Notes: a model not told the origin generated them from the letters alone. Positions 38,063 through 47,416 are shown, counted from the first letter of the stretch. The stretch is DNA of 64,000 nucleotides from Planctomycetes bacterium MalM25 (GCA_007745835.1 CP036424.1:1945001-2009000); one strand, 5' to 3'. Made by a program: numbers and translations.

Positions 38063-39715
38063 TCAATGCGTCGCCCGCTGCTTATAGAGCGGCAGGTGTC
38101 GGTAGTAGACCTCCAGCGTGTAGATCGCGAAGCACGTCGTGTAGAGCCGGCCGCCAGAAGCGCCCCAGGGCATATCGTCTCGTGGGTCCCAGCTCCCTTT
38201 CTCGGGCCCCTTCTTCTCTTGGTGCTCCGGCAACAGCTCGCGCATCACGAGGTTCCATTTCGGCCAGCTTGCCCCCCCTTTGTGCATCAGCACTTGGGTC
38301 GCGTAGTACCAGTAGTACAGGTTGGTCTTGCCGCGGCGCCACTCCGGCTTGTGCGTCAGCAAGAAGTCGACGCCACTCTCAAGACGCCGTTCGTCGAGGG
38401 GCCAGCCTAGGTACTGCCGGCAGAGCAAACCAACCGCGGTCATGGTGGGGATCGCTTCGCGATTGAAGATGTCGGAACTCTCGTAGACATAGCGCGAGCC
38501 GCGGTCGATGTCCGACATCGATTCGGCCCGCGAGACCGTGTCGAGATAGTCTTCGATCTTCAGGAAGACAGGGGAGGGGACCTCGATGCCCGCCATCCTC
38601 GCGCTCTTGAGCGCCATCAAGACCCAGCCCGTAACCGAGAGATCGCTCTGCGGGCCCGGATAGTACTTCCAGCCGCCGAGTTCGCTTTGTGACGAGATGA
38701 GATACTCGACCGCCTTGGAAGCCGGCTTACGATACTGCTCATCGCCCGTCATCGCGAGCAGCTCGCACAACGCGATGGTGCAGAGCGCTTCGGTGTAGAA
38801 GCGGTGGTTGCTGCCACCGCGATGGAAGAACGAGCCATCCTCGTTCTGGCGTTCGAGTAACCAGTTCCATCCGCGACGCACGACTCGGCCAAAGTCGTCA
38901 CGCGAGTTAGTCGGGAGCTTGCCCGCCCCTTGGAACGCGAGCAACGCCATGGCGGTCGCCGCCTCGCGGTTCTCATTGGGGGAACCCTGCGCATATGGCC
39001 CTTTGAGCGACCAGCCGCCGTCTTTGCGTTGCTGTTTCTGCAACCACTTGAGCCCGGCGAGCACCGCCGCCTCGGTCTGCGCCGTAGCGCCCATCTGCTT
39101 GAGCAGCATCTGCTTCATCCCCGGCGTGCGGCCTGACAGGGCCACGCCGGGGGACACGACCGCCAGGTCCGACGCCATACCGATCCCCGTCGGCGTAACA
39201 GGGGCTTCGGGGGGAGTCGCCAGAGGGTCGTTGACTTCGGGCAGCAGCTCGGGCGTGATCAACTGCTCGGGGACTTCCAACTCGGTCGCGGCGGTCAGGT
39301 CGAGGCTCTCCTCGATCATCTGCTCACCGAGGTCCTCGGCCACCCCCACGCTGAGGCTTAGCGTGTCGTCCTCGGCCGCTCCCATGACCAGCAAGGCGCC
39401 CAGGATCAGCAGGGTGAGGTGCAGAATTGCACTCGCCAGCCAGGCGGGATCGGAATCGAACCAGCGGCCGATCGGTCCGAGCCCGAGAGACCCGCGCCGC
39501 CCCTCGTCTGCCGCTTCGAAATTGTCGTCAACCGTCACCGGCTGTATCGGGTCCCCCAGATCGGCGCCTACTTGTGGCGGCGCCGGAGGCGGGGCGGCGA
39601 TAGGGGACAGATTGGCCAAAGGACCGTTGTGGCTGGGAGTGACGGCGACCGGCCCCAGCAGGGGGCGATCCGGTCGCCTATAAGGAACCGTATCGGCCGT
39701 CCCGACGCCGGGCAA
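38063..39715 (-). CDS. Membrane-anchored squalene-cyclase/prenyltransferase-like toroid protein
   Basis: A 550-aa protein. Residues about 1-90 are Pro-rich and probably cytoplasmic; one membrane helix lies at about 91-113 (LASAILHLTLLILGALLVM); an acidic linker with Pro/Glu follows to about 190. The C-terminal 350 residues are an alpha/alpha toroid with repeated motifs: LKWLQKQQRKDGGWSLKG, WNWLLERQNEDGSFFHRG and EYLISSQSELGGWKYYPG. The catalytic DxDD of squalene-hopene cyclase is not seen, so cyclase activity is doubtful. The family is common in Planctomycetota. The start is a TTG at 39715 next to an in-frame stop, so the true start may be different. Confidence 0.8.
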   Translation of the reverse strand: MPGVGTADTVPYRRPDRPLLGPVAVTPSHNGPLANLSPIAAPPPAPPQVGADLGDPIQPVTVDDNFEAADEGRRGSLGLGPIGRWFDSDPAWLASAILHLTLLILGALLVMGAAEDDTLSLSVGVAEDLGEQMIEESLDLTAATELEVPEQLITPELLPEVNDPLATPPEAPVTPTGIGMASDLAVVSPGVALSGRTPGMKQMLLKQMGATAQTEAAVLAGLKWLQKQQRKDGGWSLKGPYAQGSPNENREAATAMALLAFQGAGKLPTNSRDDFGRVVRRGWNWLLERQNEDGSFFHRGGSNHRFYTEALCTIALCELLAMTGDEQYRKPASKAVEYLISSQSELGGWKYYPGPQSDLSVTGWVLMALKSARMAGIEVPSPVFLKIEDYLDTVSRAESMSDIDRGSRYVYESSDIFNREAIPTMTAVGLLCRQYLGWPLDERRLESGVDFLLTHKPEWRRGKTNLYYWYYATQVLMHKGGASWPKWNLVMRELLPEHQEKKGPEKGSWDPRDDMPWGASGGRLYTTCFAIYTLEVYYRHLPLYKQRATH

Positions 39716-39813
39716 TCAGCCGGGCGATTTCAGGGAATGCCGACAAGTCCAGAATCCATCAAGCTGCAGTGGTTGCCCAGCCGATTCGGAGCGGGTACGA
39801 TCACATATTCCAC

Positions 39814-39887
<74 letters not shown>

Positions 39888-39960
39888 CTTTTTCTAAGTC
39901 CTGCTGATACCTAGCTTTAGGTAACCCATCGGCATCGGTGGCGCGGCTCGTTTTTGAGCG

Positions 39961-40005
39961 CAAAGGGGTAGTCAAAGGGGTAGCCTGCTCCTCGCAAAGG
40001 GGTAG
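39961..40005 (+). repeat. Three direct copies of CAAAGGGGTAG near the integrase start
   Basis: Identical 11-base units occur at 39961-39971, 39974-39984 and 39995-40005, between the tRNA and the recombinase frame. Direct repeats at such a place could be recombinase arm-binding sites, but this is not shown. Confidence 0.6.
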
Positions 40006-40052
40006 TCGCCTCGGGAACTACGCCTTTGGCGATCTCCCAGCGAGCTACCATC

Positions 40053-41348
40053 ATGCCCCATCTCAGGCACCAGCCGCCGAAATATCGGCTGCACAAAGGT
40101 TCTGGCCAAGCGATCGCCTCGCTTAACGGCCGACGCGTCTACCTCGGCAAGCACGGCTCCGACGAGAGCCAACGTCGCTACCGAGAGCTGCTTCAAGAAT
40201 GGGAGCGGCAACGCTGCTCCGACACGGACGCCGAGCCCCTTCCGCCGGCTTCCGATCTGGCCGAAGCGAGTCTAGCCGAAGTCGTGACCCCCAAGGCCCT
40301 GCGAGCCAAGCTCCGTGAAGGCGTCCCGGTCACGCTCGACGAACTCATCTTTGTCTACCGACGCCACGCCACGGCCTACTACGTTAAGAATGGCCAGGTG
40401 ACACGCGAAGCCGAAATGGTCGCTGAGGTGACCGGCTTGCTCGGCCGCAAGCACGGCGACGAGTACGTCGATGATTTCGGGCCCGTCAAGCTTGACGACT
40501 TCCGCGACGACCTGATCACCGACAAGGACTGGAGCCGGAAGTACATCAACAAGCAGCTGACCCGGCTCGTTGCGATGTTCAAGTGGGCGGTCGCTAAAGA
40601 GCTGTGCCATCCCGAGGTCCACGCCCGTCTCGCCGCCCTGGGAGGTCTCAAGAAGGGACGCACGGCGGCACGCGAAACCCCCGGTGTCACCTTGGTGGAG
40701 GACGCCCGCGTCATCGCGACGCTGCCCTATCGGTGCGTCGCCACATCTCCTGAAGGACTCGTGCAGCAAGTGGCGGTCAGCTACCTCAGGCACGGGTACT
40801 GGTTCTACGTCACGGGTCGGATCAAGCCAGGCAAGGATCCCGAAACGATTGATCGGAAGCTGATCGCCAAGTATGGCATCGACATCAGTGAGCGGGAACG
40901 CTCTCGCCGCAAGCGACGCGGGGTCGCGAACCTGCAATACATCCGCTACCAGAATTGGTTTGTCATCCTGGCGACCGAAGGGCACCACCCGTTCAAGCAG
41001 CAGGAACGCGGCCAGATCCGCGACGTGCGTCGAGTCTCAATCAAGTTTGAGGGGTACTCGATCAGCTATCGGCGCTGCGGTCAGACTCCCGTTGGTGGAG
41101 GTCCGCCGAAGTGGCGGTCGTGCGTGCGTATCGATAACGAGACCTACCGCGACCTCAAGGCGTTCTTCTTGAACCGGGCATGCCATCGGTCGGCTGAGAA
41201 CCCGTATGGTCCAAAAACTCCGCCGACGCGAAACGCCTTGATTTGTAGGCTTTGTGGACCGCCGGGTCCAGCGATTTCGGTCGAGAATCCTGGCCGAGAT
41301 TCGGGTAGATTGGGGGCACCGAGCATGCTTCGCAAGGAGTCCGCATGA
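40053..41348 (+). CDS. Chimeric ORF: tyrosine recombinase N-terminus joined to an unknown domain, then run into an insertion sequence
   Basis: One open frame from ATG 40053 (open back to 40026) combines three parts. Residues 1 to about 226 are a phage-type tyrosine recombinase N-terminal half: arm-binding start PKYRLHKGSGQAIASLNGR and core-binding region WSRKYINKQLTRLVAMFKWA, ending at RVIATLPY near 40730. The catalytic domain (R...HxR...Y) is absent. Next, about 155 residues (LRHGYWFYVTGRIKPGKDPE through FFLNRACHRSAEN) belong to a different, unidentified basic protein. From 41203 the frame reads into the left end of an insertion sequence and ends just past the transposase start. The product is unlikely to recombine DNA. 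The integrase piece marks an old island beside the tRNA. Confidence 0.7.
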   Translation: MPHLRHQPPKYRLHKGSGQAIASLNGRRVYLGKHGSDESQRRYRELLQEWERQRCSDTDAEPLPPASDLAEASLAEVVTPKALRAKLREGVPVTLDELIFVYRRHATAYYVKNGQVTREAEMVAEVTGLLGRKHGDEYVDDFGPVKLDDFRDDLITDKDWSRKYINKQLTRLVAMFKWAVAKELCHPEVHARLAALGGLKKGRTAARETPGVTLVEDARVIATLPYRCVATSPEGLVQQVAVSYLRHGYWFYVTGRIKPGKDPETIDRKLIAKYGIDISERERSRRKRRGVANLQYIRYQNWFVILATEGHHPFKQQERGQIRDVRRVSIKFEGYSISYRRCGQTPVGGGPPKWRSCVRIDNETYRDLKAFFLNRACHRSAENPYGPKTPPTRNALICRLCGPPGPAISVENPGRDSGRLGAPSMLRKESA

Positions 41349-42424
41349 CCACGCATCTGCAACCTTGGCACGTCGCTTTCACCTGGGCGGTGGGGTGGGT
41401 GAACCGGCAGCAACAGTTGGTGATCGAGTACCTCTGCGCCGAGAACCGAGTGCTCCGCGAGCAGACGGGCAAGAAGCGCATCCTGCTGACGGATGACCAG
41501 CGAAGACGGCTGGCGTTGAAGGGGAAGGAGCTTGGCCGCAAGGGGTTAGAGTCGATCGCTACTCTCTTCACGCCCGATACGATTCTGCGTTGGCATCGCC
41601 AGCTCGTGGCCCAGAAGTGGGACTACAGCCAGCGACGGAAGAGGGCAGGGCGGCCACCGATACCCGAAGAAGTCACGAAGTTGATCGTGCGGTTTGCGAA
41701 GGAGAATCGTTCCTGGGGCTACGGGCGGATTCAGGGAGCGCTAGCGAACCTGGGCCACGACGTCTCGGAATCGACTGTTGCGAATGTCCTGAAAGCCAAT
41801 GGCTTAGAGCCGGCTCCGATCCGCAAGAAACGAACGCCTTGGAAGGAGTTCCTCAAAGCCCACTGGGACCAGCTCTCAGCGGTCGACTTCACGAGTGTGG
41901 AAGTTTGGACGCCGCGAGGCCTGGTCACCTACTACCTGCTGTTCGTGATCCAGCCGAAGAGCAGGAAGGTCTGCTATGCCGGAATGACGACCTCGCCGAA
42001 CGACGCCTGGATGCAGCAGATCGCAAGGAATCTTATTGATGACGAGGACGGCTTCCTCAGGGACTCGCGGCTGCTGCTAATGGACCGTGACACGAAGTTC
42101 TCTGCCGCGTTCCGCCACACGCTGAGCCTGAGGGGCGTGCATGCACTCCGGCTTCCGCCGAAGACGCCGAACCTGAACGCTTACGTCGAGCGTTTCATGC
42201 GGAGCATCAAGCAGGAGTGTCTCGACCGGATGATCTTCTTCGGCGAGGACGCGTTGCGTAACGCCATCGGAGAGTACGTGGCTCACTACCACACCGAACG
42301 CAATCACCAGGGAATCGAGAATCGGCTGATCGAAGAGCCTGGCGAGCCGCCGCCGGACGGTGTAGTCCAGTGTCGCGAGCGGCTTGGCGGGATGCTCAAG
42401 CACTACCACCGAGTGGCAGCCTAA
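41345..42424 (+). CDS. DDE transposase with integrase (rve) core
   Basis: A 359-aa transposase of the IS3/IS481-like retroviral-integrase superfamily. The N-terminus is helical (VGWVNRQQQLVIEYLCAENR), followed by a helix-turn-helix region with RSWGYGRIQGALANLGHDV. The catalytic core has the three acids: D in LSAVDFTSVEVW (about 178), D in LLMDRDTKFS (about 246) and E in NLNAYVERFMRSIKQE (about 281). ATG 41345 has an AAGGAG ribosome binding site. All core motifs are present and no stop interrupts it, so it may be active. I know close relatives as multicopy genes in planctomycetes and acidobacteria, but cannot name the IS family with certainty. Confidence 0.9.
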   Translation: MTTHLQPWHVAFTWAVGWVNRQQQLVIEYLCAENRVLREQTGKKRILLTDDQRRRLALKGKELGRKGLESIATLFTPDTILRWHRQLVAQKWDYSQRRKRAGRPPIPEEVTKLIVRFAKENRSWGYGRIQGALANLGHDVSESTVANVLKANGLEPAPIRKKRTPWKEFLKAHWDQLSAVDFTSVEVWTPRGLVTYYLLFVIQPKSRKVCYAGMTTSPNDAWMQQIARNLIDDEDGFLRDSRLLLMDRDTKFSAAFRHTLSLRGVHALRLPPKTPNLNAYVERFMRSIKQECLDRMIFFGEDALRNAIGEYVAHYHTERNHQGIENRLIEEPGEPPPDGVVQCRERLGGMLKHYHRVAA

Positions 42425-42435
42425 GAGGCATCAGG

Positions 42436-42693
42436 ATGTTTCGTTGGCTGAGAGATCGATGGGTGAAAGCGAGAGAAATCGCTCGGCTTTACGAAGAGTC
42501 TCGAAGGCTGAAGGATGAACTCGAACGTCTAACCGGGGAATCGGTGAAGCTGACCGATGAAGAACGCTCTCAACTGAGCCAAGCAGCTGAGGGACTCGAC
42601 AGAAAAACGCTAGAACGGCTTTCTGCATTCGACCCCAATGTCATCTTGCCGGACAAATCGAGCGAGTCTCCAAGTAGCGATACGAAACAATGA
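42436..42693 (+). CDS. 85-aa charged helical protein inside the insertion sequence
   Basis: A small frame starting 11 bases after the transposase stop, with an AAGAGG ribosome binding site, and ending 15 bases before the right terminal repeat. The protein begins FRWLRDRWVKAREIARLYEE and is highly charged and helical, probably a coiled coil, with a Ser-rich tail. It lies within the terminal repeats, so it appears to travel with the element, either as an accessory transposition factor or as a passenger. No family is recognised. Confidence 0.6.
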   Translation: MFRWLRDRWVKAREIARLYEESRRLKDELERLTGESVKLTDEERSQLSQAAEGLDRKTLERLSAFDPNVILPDKSSESPSSDTKQ

Positions 42694-42725
42694 ATGGACG
42701 TTTGTTCGAGTATTTGGACCATACG

Positions 42726-43162
42726 CGCCCTCGGTATAGGCATCGTTGAGTCCAAAGCAAGGGCGATGCGAGTAGGACGCTAGGCTGTCCCAAGAAGGTG
42801 TCGAAGATCCACTGCTGTTCGATGACGACGTTCTCAGAGGTCGCCGATGATCAGCGGGCACTTGATCTGGCCCTCACGGGCCTGCCGACAGATAGCGCCT
42901 TCCTTATGGGTGGCTTGAACTGGCGGACGTGCAGAGCGATGGCCCCCTGCGTTGGCAATAATCAGGAGCGAACCTAACAGGGCTACGACGCCACGACCAG
43001 TCTGGGCAAGATCCGCTGGCATGTCGAGCGGGCGACAAACAGATAGCGCCGTGGAAACCCGACGAGACCGAGAACCCGTCATCTGCGAAGCCCTCGTTCA
43101 ACTCGCATCCGCACTTGTCGCTTACCCAAACACTCGTCGCCTGAACGTTCTGATCAAACGTT
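42726..43162. other. Gap between the insertion sequence and the BNR_4 gene
   Basis: The first 24 bases (to TGA 42747-42749) look like the displaced 3' end of the gene split by the insertion sequence. The remaining bases hold no convincing gene. A direct repeat cagatagcgcc occurs near 42890 and near 43040. A minus-strand frame at 42834-43082 exists but does not look coding with any confidence. Confidence 0.4.
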
Positions 43163-44668
43163 CTAGCGTACTCCGCTCGGTGAAACCTCTTTCGCTTGAA
43201 ACTGGAAATCGATCACGTTCAAGGGCGACGACGCGCCATCGATCGGTTCGAGGCTTTCGGTTCGGACTATCTTCGGTGGCTCGTCTTGATAGTAGACGGA
43301 CAGGACCTGCTCTGACTCCCAACGTTGTTTATCTAGGAGAGGATCGCAGGCCATCTTGAAAGGCTGCCCAAGAAAAACTTGGCACCAAGACCAGCTGGTT
43401 CGGTTTGCCTTGGGAACTCCCTTCAGCATCAAAAGCTGATTGCTGCCGTCGCGTTTGTCCTCGCCGCTATAGACAAGAATCAGTTCGCGATCGGGATTGC
43501 CAACCAGCTTGGGTCGATTTCCCGAGCAAGGAAGCACCTCTTGGCTCCAGGCTCCTGCGCGGGTCCGCCAATAGTGATGGTAACGTCGCTCTTTGGTTCC
43601 TTCGATCCGTTGCCTCATGACGATATGGATGCTCCCATCGTCGTAGGCATAGTGTGTGTTCTGATTCGAAACCCTGGCGGCTGTTGGGATCGACGCAACG
43701 ACAACGTCGGAAGAATCGAGGTGGATAAACTCGGTCCCCGTTTGACCGATCCTCACTCCGTCAGAATTCTGCCAGGTTCTTCCGCGGTCATCGCTGTACG
43801 CGTAACATAGGTCGTGCTGATTTCTTGGGCTGGTCTTCTCGAAGCGGTCTCGCCACACCCAAGACGCATGTAGCCGCGTTCCGGCGAAGGACAAGGCGTT
43901 CATGTAGGGGCAGCGGTAGTTGCTAGTCCTGCCGTCGACGGTGTAAGTGCCGATATCGCGTGCGATGAACTTGCCTAGTCCGGGTGACCAGTCGTGGGTG
44001 TGGCCGTTGTACTCCTCAATCATCCCATCGCCATTGCCGGACGTGACCGAACGATAGTAGAGCATCAGATTGCCGTCGGGAGCCGGAATAAATCGGGGGT
44101 ACGTAACACGGTCTTCAGGAATCACCGACCCGAGTGTGTGCAAGACGCTCCCAAAGAGATCCGCATCCCACGGCACCGAATTCGGTTGATGGGCGGCCCC
44201 CAAGCTGGAAACCCGATAGTTCAGTTTGCTTGCGTGGTGATCAAACGCCAAATGGATTGTACCGTCGGCGTCACAAATGCCGATGACACAGGTGTTATGT
44301 GAGTCATTGGATATGAACTTGTGGTCTTGGAAGCGAATGACCTCCCATGGGTGTTTGGGGAGCTTTCTTCGGCCAGCGCAAATGTTTCGTTCCGAGTCAA
44401 CGTAAGTCGTGTATTGAAACCCTCGATAGGTGGTAATGGGAACTTGTTGGTGAGATCGCCCATTGACAAAGGTCGCGAACTTTGCGGCGGGCCCTTCGGC
44501 AAACGTAAGCGCTGCCGGATCCACAGTGGATTTGTCCAAGAGCTTGACAGCGTCGCCTTGGGCGCACGTGGAGAAGACCATCGCAGCAAGACTGGTCAGA
44601 GCCTGCGCGAGGTATTGCATCCTCTGGGTCGAGTGCATTGACGAGTAGGCTTGCGGCATACGGAGCAT
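43163..44668 (-). CDS. BNR_4 beta-propeller protein, PL24/PL25 ulvan-lyase-like
   Basis: A 501-aa exported protein. The hydrophobic signal region is about residues 17-38, so starts at ATG 44638 or 44620 are also possible. The rest is a BNR_4-type propeller: SHNTCVIGICDADGTIHLAF with His124, the DHH motif (143-145), DRVTYPRFIPAPDGNLMLYY, CYAYSDDRGRTWQNSDG and RYHHYWRTRAG. Several PL24/PL25 ulvan lyases have this fold and use histidines in SHN- and DHH-like positions with a Tyr and Arg. Lyase activity is therefore plausible but unproven, because the fold also occurs in uncharacterised proteins. The last residues (about 470-501) are a loose tail. It shares all these motifs with the larger protein ending at 59558. 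Confidence 0.78.
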   Translation of the reverse strand: MLRMPQAYSSMHSTQRMQYLAQALTSLAAMVFSTCAQGDAVKLLDKSTVDPAALTFAEGPAAKFATFVNGRSHQQVPITTYRGFQYTTYVDSERNICAGRRKLPKHPWEVIRFQDHKFISNDSHNTCVIGICDADGTIHLAFDHHASKLNYRVSSLGAAHQPNSVPWDADLFGSVLHTLGSVIPEDRVTYPRFIPAPDGNLMLYYRSVTSGNGDGMIEEYNGHTHDWSPGLGKFIARDIGTYTVDGRTSNYRCPYMNALSFAGTRLHASWVWRDRFEKTSPRNQHDLCYAYSDDRGRTWQNSDGVRIGQTGTEFIHLDSSDVVVASIPTAARVSNQNTHYAYDDGSIHIVMRQRIEGTKERRYHHYWRTRAGAWSQEVLPCSGNRPKLVGNPDRELILVYSGEDKRDGSNQLLMLKGVPKANRTSWSWCQVFLGQPFKMACDPLLDKQRWESEQVLSVYYQDEPPKIVRTESLEPIDGASSPLNVIDFQFQAKEVSPSGVR

Positions 44669-44921
44669 GTAGATTCACTGATAGGCGAGCTAGACAACGG
44701 CACTCAACGACCTCGAGATTGGCAGGCACCAAGAGCCAGTTTCCCGAATACTATAAGGCCAAATCGCCGAGGTTGTCTCATTAAGTGCGGGTTAGCCGGC
44801 GACCGAATTTGCTCAGACTCGGTTCCGCCGGGATTGAGTCTCGACAATTATGCTAGCTCGCGGAAGTCGCTACGAATTTCTAAGTGCGAGCCTCGTGTTC
44901 GCGCAGACCCGACCGGCCCGG

Positions 44922-45090
44922 ATGGAAGTCCTGCTTCCGGTGCTGAGCGCGGCGGAGAACGAGAGCGGCGAGGCTCTCGCCCTCTACGATCTGATCGATG
45001 ACACGGCCGAGACCACCGATGTTGCCGAACAAAATCCCGATGTGTACCACCATCTCATCCGTGCCCAGAAAGAGTTGGACGCCCGTAGGT
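44922..45090 (+). pseudogene. Sulfatase C-terminal remnant (plus strand)
   Basis: The plus-strand frame reads MEVLLPVLSAAENES, then LALYDLIDDTAETTDVAEQN and PDVYHHLIRAQKELD. This is the familiar end of arylsulfatases (LYDL-x-x-DPGE-T-x-N/D-x-A-x-x-P-x-V). No sulfatase N-terminus precedes it, and the gene-like sequence breaks off near 45090, where a sulfatase N-terminal fragment begins on the opposite strand. It is interpreted as debris of a broken sulfatase gene. Confidence 0.65.
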
Positions 45091-45432
45091 CATGTCGCCA
45101 GCGGCGTGCATCGGCATGCCGGCTAGTAGGGCGACTCGCGATTTTGAACACACCGGGGTTGCCCTGAATTGTGAGTAGAGCGTCCCCCGCTCCGCTAGCA
45201 GGTCCAGGTTTTTCGTCTCGATCTCGCCGCCGTAGCACCCAAGGTCGGCATATCCGAGATCGTCCGCCATGAGGACGATGATGTTCGGCCGCTTGGGCTC
45301 AGCCGTACAGCTTGGTGTGGACATCCGCCCCAACCCCCAAAGGCTAAGGGCCATGACGAGTAGGACCCGGGGTCGGCAGGCCAGATAGGAACGCATCAAG
45401 TCGTTTGCTGTTGGGTGCACTCGCAAGGGCAT
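45055..45432 (-). pseudogene. Sulfatase N-terminal remnant (minus strand)
   Basis: A 125-codon frame holds a complete sulfatase start: signal region (about 20-45, VLLVMALSLWGLG), RPNIIVLMADDLGYADLGCY, KNLDLLAERGTLYSQF and the formylglycine site ATPVCSKSRVALLAG (Cys95), which has Lys where Pro is usual. Homology stops after MPMHAAGDM near 45097; the last dozen codons are antisense to the C-terminal fragment. A working sulfatase is about 450-500 aa, so this is truncated. The two fragments face each other, suggesting inversion plus deletion, or the junction of two decayed genes. Confidence 0.7.
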
Positions 45433-45473
45433 TCGGCCGAGTTCCCCGCGAGTTCTGCGAGACCAGTGGGAGG

Positions 45474-47399
45474 CTATTGAGCTGTCCAGATGGGCAGCAA
45501 CGTGCCATCCTCATCGACCAACGAGAGCCTGCGTAGAGTGGTTGTCCCCGGCATGCGACTGGGGTCGAGCCTCAACTCGGTGATCGGCTTGGCTGCCTTG
45601 ATCTCCCCTCGGAAGGTCGTACCTGATCCTTCCGGCACCCGACCGAGTGCAACGCTGCGCCCAGCTGCGAACGCCGGCTTCGCCTTGCCTTCACGCCAGT
45701 AGACCTCGACGTCGGCGGGGCCATCCACTCGCAGTTCTAGCTCAAGGCAATAGGTTCCTGCGGGCAACTGCTTGGGCAGTTTGAACTTCAGATAAGGGTC
45801 AGAGCCGACCGAAGCGATCGTGAGCAAGCCATCGGCAAGCTTGAGGCGGCAGTCGTTGACAGCCTGCCAGCCGGCGACGGGGGCCGTAGGCGGCTGCTTC
45901 CGCTTTTTGCGGTTCATACGTGAGACCCCTTCGGCTGCTTGGTCGTACTCATCAGGGGCGAAAGCCGGATTCCTTGCAGGCAGGACCGCGTCAGACTCTT
46001 TTAGGTGCTGTTCGATCAACGCATCGAGTTCGGCGACCAGCTCGGGCCGTTCGGCAGTCAGGTCACGACGCTCGCCCGGGTCTTCTCTTAGGTTAAAGAG
46101 CTTCCACCGATGCTCTCCTTCCCCGCCAGCGTAGAAGAGGCGGATTAGTTTCCACTCGTCGCGAAGCACCGAGGCCGAAGGAGGGAGCCAGTCCGGCACT
46201 TTAGGGCAGTGCGGAAAGTACGTGAACAGCGGGCGTGAAGGGCCTACTCCGGCGGTATCGATGGCTCCCTTGAGGACGTCGGCGAAGCTCACGCCGTCGA
46301 ACTTTTGCCTGCTGTGCGCCTTGAGACCGAGCATCTGCAGGAGCGTCGGGTAGTAATCGTAGCTCGAAATAGGAGTGTCGGTCTCCGTCCCCGGCGTGGT
46401 CACCCCGGGCCAGACTACGATGCAGGGACCGCGGACGCCACCCTCGTACATCGTTGCCTTGCCGCCGCGCAGCGGGGCGTTCGAGGTCGGGGCGACCCCT
46501 TCAACGACGTTGTACATATTGCCGCCGTTGTCCGAAGCGAAGACGATGATCGTCCGGTCGGCTATGCCGAGGGAGTCGATCGCGTCGAGCAGAGTGCCAA
46601 CTGCATCGTCCATGCTCTCGATCATCGCCGCGTAAGTCGGACACCTCTGAGGAGACGCGGGGTCTGTTCGTGCGCGGTACTTCTCGATCAGATCCGGCTT
46701 TGCATCGAACGGGGCGTGAACGCTGAACATCCAGTAGTTGAGAAAGAACGGCTGGTCACATTCCGCGGTCATGAACGCGACGGCTTCCTCGGCCATCCGG
46801 TCCTCGATGTGTTCGTTGGGTGTCTGCGGATCGAAGTCGGGGTAACGCCACGGGGCGACGTAGCTGCCGGCTGGGCCTGGCCCAGGCCAGTGCGGCACAT
46901 CGATGTCGAAGCCGTGTTCGAGCGGCGAGTAGGGCTCGAGACCGAGGTGCCACTTGCCGAAGTGCCCGGTGCGGTATCCCTCGTCTCGCAGCCTTTCTGG
47001 GAGCGTGTCGTATTCCGTCACCAAGCGGTTGATCGTATTAACTGTCGTGGCGTGTTGGTCAGCTGGCGCTCGCTTGTCAGCGGTTGCTTTCAGCGTGACC
47101 TGTGGCAAATGGCAATTGGGCGAGGTGATTCCGTGCCGCGCGGGAGCGAGCCCCGTCAGAATGCTGGCCCGGGTTGGCGAGCAAAGGGGGCTAGAGGCGT
47201 ACGCTCGGGTGAAGGTCATCCCGCGTTGGGAGAGCCGTTCGATCTGAGGGGTCTCATAGTACGAGGTTGTACCGAAGAGAGTTGTGTCGCTCCAGCCGAG
47301 GTCGTCCGCGAGGATGAAGACCACGTTCATGGGGTCCGCGGCGCCGTATGATGTGGCGGTGATAAGCAGGAGAAACACTGCGGATTTCGTGCAGGTCAT
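45474..47399 (-). CDS. Type I (formylglycine) sulfatase with C-terminal beta-domain
   Basis: A 641-aa exported sulfatase, start ATG 47399, signal peptide about 1-20 ([15 protein letters not shown]). The core has [18 protein letters not shown] (metal Asp pair), the maturation motif [11 protein letters not shown] with Cys73 converted to formylglycine, [12 protein letters not shown] (catalytic Lys/His) and [11 protein letters not shown] (metal Asp/Asn). After the normal end of the sulfatase fold (about 470: [19 protein letters not shown]) about 140 extra residues form a beta-rich domain, perhaps carbohydrate-binding. Likely removes sulfate esters from polysaccharide sugars. It lies 17 bases after the rhamnosidase gene in the same transcription direction, suggesting an operon. 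Confidence 0.93.
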   Translation of the reverse strand: MTCTKSAVFLLLITATSYGAADPMNVVFILADDLGWSDTTLFGTTSYYETPQIERLSQRGMTFTRAYASSPLCSPTRASILTGLAPARHGITSPNCHLPQVTLKATADKRAPADQHATTVNTINRLVTEYDTLPERLRDEGYRTGHFGKWHLGLEPYSPLEHGFDIDVPHWPGPGPAGSYVAPWRYPDFDPQTPNEHIEDRMAEEAVAFMTAECDQPFFLNYWMFSVHAPFDAKPDLIEKYRARTDPASPQRCPTYAAMIESMDDAVGTLLDAIDSLGIADRTIIVFASDNGGNMYNVVEGVAPTSNAPLRGGKATMYEGGVRGPCIVVWPGVTTPGTETDTPISSYDYYPTLLQMLGLKAHSRQKFDGVSFADVLKGAIDTAGVGPSRPLFTYFPHCPKVPDWLPPSASVLRDEWKLIRLFYAGGEGEHRWKLFNLREDPGERRDLTAERPELVAELDALIEQHLKESDAVLPARNPAFAPDEYDQAAEGVSRMNRKKRKQPPTAPVAGWQAVNDCRLKLADGLLTIASVGSDPYLKFKLPKQLPAGTYCLELELRVDGPADVEVYWREGKAKPAFAAGRSVALGRVPEGSGTTFRGEIKAAKPITELRLDPSRMPGTTTLRRLSLVDEDGTLLPIWTAQ

Positions 47400-47416
47400 G
47401 GCGAGTACTCTAGCGT

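Larger units (their letters stand above)
41203..42725 (+). mobile_element. Insertion sequence with 17-bp terminal inverted repeats
   Basis: cgtatggtccaaaaact at 41203-41219 and agtatttggaccatacg at 42709-42725 are reverse complements in 16 of 17 positions. They bracket a DDE transposase gene and a small second frame. The element sits inside the unknown domain of the chimeric ORF: deleting it and keeping one CG dinucleotide restores that frame for eight more codons to a TGA at 42747-42749, so the target was probably duplicated by only two bases. Exact ends may differ by a base or two. Confidence 0.75.

Noticed and set aside
42834-43082. 82-codon minus-strand frame downstream of the insertion sequence
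   Set aside because: No supporting start signal or family; may be debris, but cannot be claimed.
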